From contig NZ_AKGG01000005.1 of the NCBI RefSeq assembly GCF_000277645.1, forward strand, positions 310,001 to 374,000: 64,000 bases of DNA, given 5' to 3'. The notes under the pieces are model-generated. The model saw only the letters and a program-made list of their open reading frames with translations. It ran no database searches and was not told the origin of the DNA. Position numbers and translations under genes: made by a program. Positions 61,597 through 64,000 of the stretch are shown in pieces (position 1 is the first letter of the stretch; each line of letters opens with the position of its first letter). The stretch is from Weissella koreensis KCTC 3621. Lineage in GTDB: Bacteria > Bacillota > Bacilli > Lactobacillales > Lactobacillaceae.

Positions 61597-64000
61597 ATGA
61601 GAACGTTTTAATCGTTGGTGGCTCCGCGAATGATTTTAACCACGAAACAGAGAGTGATTTTGCTAGCTATCAAGCTGTTTCCGTATTAAAAGCTAAAGGA
61701 GCAAATGTCTTTTTAGTTGATGATAATCCTTATAATTTTACAATTGAACGTTCTGATATTACGCCCATTATTGCTGATTTGACGGTTGAAAATTTAATCG
61801 AAATTATTGAAAAATATGATATTACCAGTGTGATGGCCAATATTGGCGGGACACCTGGGGTACAGATTATTTACCAACTTGTTAATACAATGGGAGATGC
61901 TACACCTAAGATGCTCGGTCTTTCAATGGCTGCTTTGGAAGCAACTCAAAACACCGAACTTTTGCGTAGAAATTTGGAAGATTTAGGTGAAACAGGGGTT
62001 AAAACAAAGTTAGCTACGAACGTCACTGAAGCCTTTGATGCTGCTCGGGATATTAATTTTCCAGTGGTGGTTAGACCTGTAACTTCAAGTTCTGGAACTC
62101 TACGTCTAAATGCAAATAGTCCAGAGCAATTGGAGGAGGCGGTTCAACTAGCATTAGAACGCTCACCAACGAAACAGGTGAACATTGATCAAGGAATTAG
62201 TGGATATCAAGAAATTACATTGGTTGTGCTTCGCGATCATTCAGATCACATGATTTTGGTAGGAGGAATCGAAGATATGGATCCAGTTGGTATTCATACA
62301 TCAGATTCAATTGCCCTAACACCAATTCAAACTCTGTCTGACCCAGTTTTACAAAAATTGCGTAGATCAGCTTTTAATCTGATGCGAGGATTTAACATTA
62401 TTGGCTTGGCTCAGGTCCGATTTGCGGTTAATTCCGAGACTGAAGAATATGTTGTAACTCGGTTAAATCCATATTTTGATCGTCAATCAGCATTTATTGC
62501 AGTTTCAACGGGTTATCCTTTATTGCCAGTTATGGTTAGCTTGGTAATGGGTGAAAATTTGACTGAAGTGAAGTTACCATCTAACTTCACTGACAATACG
62601 GCCCTATTAGAACCAGTTATGGATCATATTGTGACACGTTTTCCAGTTTTTAGCTTTGGTGAGTTTGAAGCCTCGTGGGTGGTTACGGATCATCGGCTAA
62701 ATACGATTCAAAAATCAGTTGGTGCTACGATTGGAGTTGGACGTAGTGTGGAAGAGGCACTCGAAAAGGCCTTACGAGCAGCGCATTTTAATAGTCGTGA
62801 TTTCTCACCAACAATTATGAATACGTTATCTGAAGATGATCTAATCGAACGTATTATTCATCCACGCGATAATCGAATACTTGTACTGATGGAGGCGTTG
62901 CGTCGTGGATATACTGTTGACGAATTAGCGGAGATGACTAAAATTAATCCGTTCTATTTTTATAAATTACAACGGATTATGCGTATTGAAGAAGATGTTG
63001 CCTCTCATCCGTGGAATACGGATATTTTACGGGAAGCCAAGTATTATGGTCTAAGTGATGGATTGATGGCTAAGTTGTGGGATGAAGAGTATGAAAAAAT
63101 TAGGCGTTTCCGTTGGGACAAAAATATCTTACCAACGTTTAAAGCTTTTGATCCGTCGGCTGGAGAATTTGATGAAAACAATCCACATTTCTATAGCACA
63201 TTTGAAAAAGAAAACGAAACAAGCCGGCTTTCACAGAATTCCGCATTGGTTGTCGGAACTGGGGCATTTCGCTTAGGGGATGGCGCTGCTGGATCATATA
63301 CTATGTCGATGGTTAGTTCAGAGCTGCGACGTTTAGGTATTCCAACGATTGTTATGAATAATAATCCTAATGATCTATTATTCATTCCGCAAATTGCTGA
63401 TAAACATTACTATGAGCCTTTAGAATTATCTGACGTGATGAGTATTCTAGAAGTTGAAAATCCTCAGTATGTTTTTATTCCGGGAAATCGAATTAAATTA
63501 ATTACTAAATTAAGAGAAATGGGTGTATCAGTTAATGTCATTGCCAAAGATAAATATTTACCAACAAGCTTATCTGAAAACAATGAACAAACAATTGTAA
63601 ATTATTTCTGGGATGGTCAAATATTGACGCCAATTTCAATGGCACAACAAGATAATTCTCAGATAATTATTGATCAAAAGGTAATGACTGAATCGCTCTA
63701 TAAATCATTACCACGGCCTAAATTAAAGGTGGCTCATCCGGGCTTATATCAATTGGTTGTTGACCATTGGCCTTTTGAACAAGAAGTGCAAGCAGATGAT
63801 TTAAGACCAATGCCGTTTACACATTTAGCATTTTTAAATAAAATTACTGGCGTCAACTGGATTAGAATGATGGTAAGATATATGACAGATCGGGTAACCT
63901 CAGATGATGAAGTGTTGCTCCAAAATTGGCGAAAACAAAGTTGGGCAATCACAGCAGGTCGGCTTTCATATTCTAATCCAGATTTTGCAGCCCATCTGAA
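61593..64000 (+). CDS. carB: Divergent CarB-like large subunit, 3' end outside the window
   Basis: Starts at ATG 61593 inside the carA stop (ATGA) and stays open for about 802 codons to the window edge. Order: pre-ATP-grasp, ATP-grasp 1 (conserved stretch IEDMDPVGIHTSDSI, residues 226-240), oligomerisation region, second pre-ATP-grasp near residue 551. Changes against E. coli CarB, aligned by eye: VIEMNPR reads VTRLNPY (Arg290 for the metal Glu, Tyr294 for Arg), NVQFAV reads QVRFAV, the GGGPNRIGQG-type loops read GGSANDFNHE and GTGAFRLGDG, and RPSFTMGGSG reads RPVTSSSGTL. The stretch from there to KITGVNW (750) is about 100 residues short, so ATP-grasp 2 is truncated internally. Not expected to make carbamoyl phosphate. 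Confidence 0.85.
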   Translation, partial: MNENVLIVGGSANDFNHETESDFASYQAVSVLKAKGANVFLVDDNPYNFTIERSDITPIIADLTVENLIEIIEKYDITSVMANIGGTPGVQIIYQLVNTMGDATPKMLGLSMAALEATQNTELLRRNLEDLGETGVKTKLATNVTEAFDAARDINFPVVVRPVTSSSGTLRLNANSPEQLEEAVQLALERSPTKQVNIDQGISGYQEITLVVLRDHSDHMILVGGIEDMDPVGIHTSDSIALTPIQTLSDPVLQKLRRSAFNLMRGFNIIGLAQVRFAVNSETEEYVVTRLNPYFDRQSAFIAVSTGYPLLPVMVSLVMGENLTEVKLPSNFTDNTALLEPVMDHIVTRFPVFSFGEFEASWVVTDHRLNTIQKSVGATIGVGRSVEEALEKALRAAHFNSRDFSPTIMNTLSEDDLIERIIHPRDNRILVLMEALRRGYTVDELAEMTKINPFYFYKLQRIMRIEEDVASHPWNTDILREAKYYGLSDGLMAKLWDEEYEKIRRFRWDKNILPTFKAFDPSAGEFDENNPHFYSTFEKENETSRLSQNSALVVGTGAFRLGDGAAGSYTMSMVSSELRRLGIPTIVMNNNPNDLLFIPQIADKHYYEPLELSDVMSILEVENPQYVFIPGNRIKLITKLREMGVSVNVIAKDKYLPTSLSENNEQTIVNYFWDGQILTPISMAQQDNSQIIIDQKVMTESLYKSLPRPKLKVAHPGLYQLVVDHWPFEQEVQADDLRPMPFTHLAFLNKITGVNWIRMMVRYMTDRVTSDDEVLLQNWRKQSWAITAGRLSYSNPDFAAHL

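Noticed and set aside
61593..64000. carB as a frameshifted pseudogene
   Set aside because: The frame was read codon by codon and is open for 802 codons to the window edge, so there is no frameshift; the changes are substitutions and an in-frame shortening.

Overview
The window is AT-rich chromosomal DNA from a low-GC Gram-positive bacterium of the Lactobacillales. The evidence is the gene content and order: rnz-recJ-apt, rpsB-tsf-pyrH-frr, recD2-cca, mecA next to coiA, the recU/pbp1 pair facing ypsA-gpsB-rnpB, pcrA-ligA-camS, rluD-pyrR, a type B RNase P RNA, T-box leaders and GGAGG ribosome binding sites. A Leuconostocaceae member such as Weissella would fit, but I cannot prove the genus from sequence alone. 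Almost everything is core genome. I see no prophage, insertion sequence, CRISPR array, tRNA or rRNA gene.

Layout. 1-7.2 kb: plsY (5' end cut off), rnz, recJ, apt, two small conserved proteins, plsC on the minus strand, a TrmN6-type methyltransferase and a GIY-YIG protein. 7.1-10.5 kb: rpsB behind a strong promoter and structured leader, tsf behind a promoter with a perfect palindrome, then pyrH-frr. 10.6-12.6 kb: glmS with repeated operator-like sites. 12.9-19.9 kb: deoxynucleoside kinase, HAD phosphatase, murI, XTP pyrophosphatase, YfcE-type phosphodiesterase, a DUF1831-like protein, purB, a histidine phosphatase and a TPR protein. 19.9-28.2 kb: recD2, a 32-codon membrane ORF, cca, yitT-like, dnaD, mscL, a 47-residue protein, mecA and coiA. 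28.2-33.4 kb: pepF and a glycine T-box with glyQS. 33.4-40.6 kb: MarR/FMN-reductase pair, MFS exporter, MreD-like protein, a histidine-type T-box driving an amino-acid ABC importer, and a second MFS protein. 40.6-45.4 kb: pbp1 and recU (minus), ypsA, gpsB, rnpB. 45.5-53.1 kb: rRNA methyltransferase, pcrA, ligA, camS, HD phosphohydrolase. 53.2-58 kb: MarR plus ABC exporter, uvrB. 58.6-64 kb: EbsA-like protein, rluD, pyrR, carA and the start of carB.

The most unusual part is the right end. The carA/carB pair after pyrR keeps full open reading frames, a translational overlap (ATGA) and the overall carbamoyl-phosphate synthase architecture, but the chemistry looks gone. CarA has Gly, Phe and Asp where the Cys-His-Glu glutaminase triad should be. 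CarB has lost acidic and arginine ligands of its first ATP-grasp site and has a second ATP-grasp domain shorter by about 100 residues. This looks like a retained pseudoenzyme complex or a repurposed one rather than a simple frameshifted relic. A second glutamine amidotransferase, GlmS, is also odd: its N-terminal nucleophile Cys is preceded by Met-Tyr-Tyr instead of Met alone.

Other points worth a look: coiA has ATA where its ATG should be, directly behind a terminator; several promoters carry clear inverted-repeat operators (tsf, both marR genes, glmS, dNK, uvrB); CamS and the ABC binding protein lack a lipobox; and the gatCAB genes that usually follow camS are absent here.
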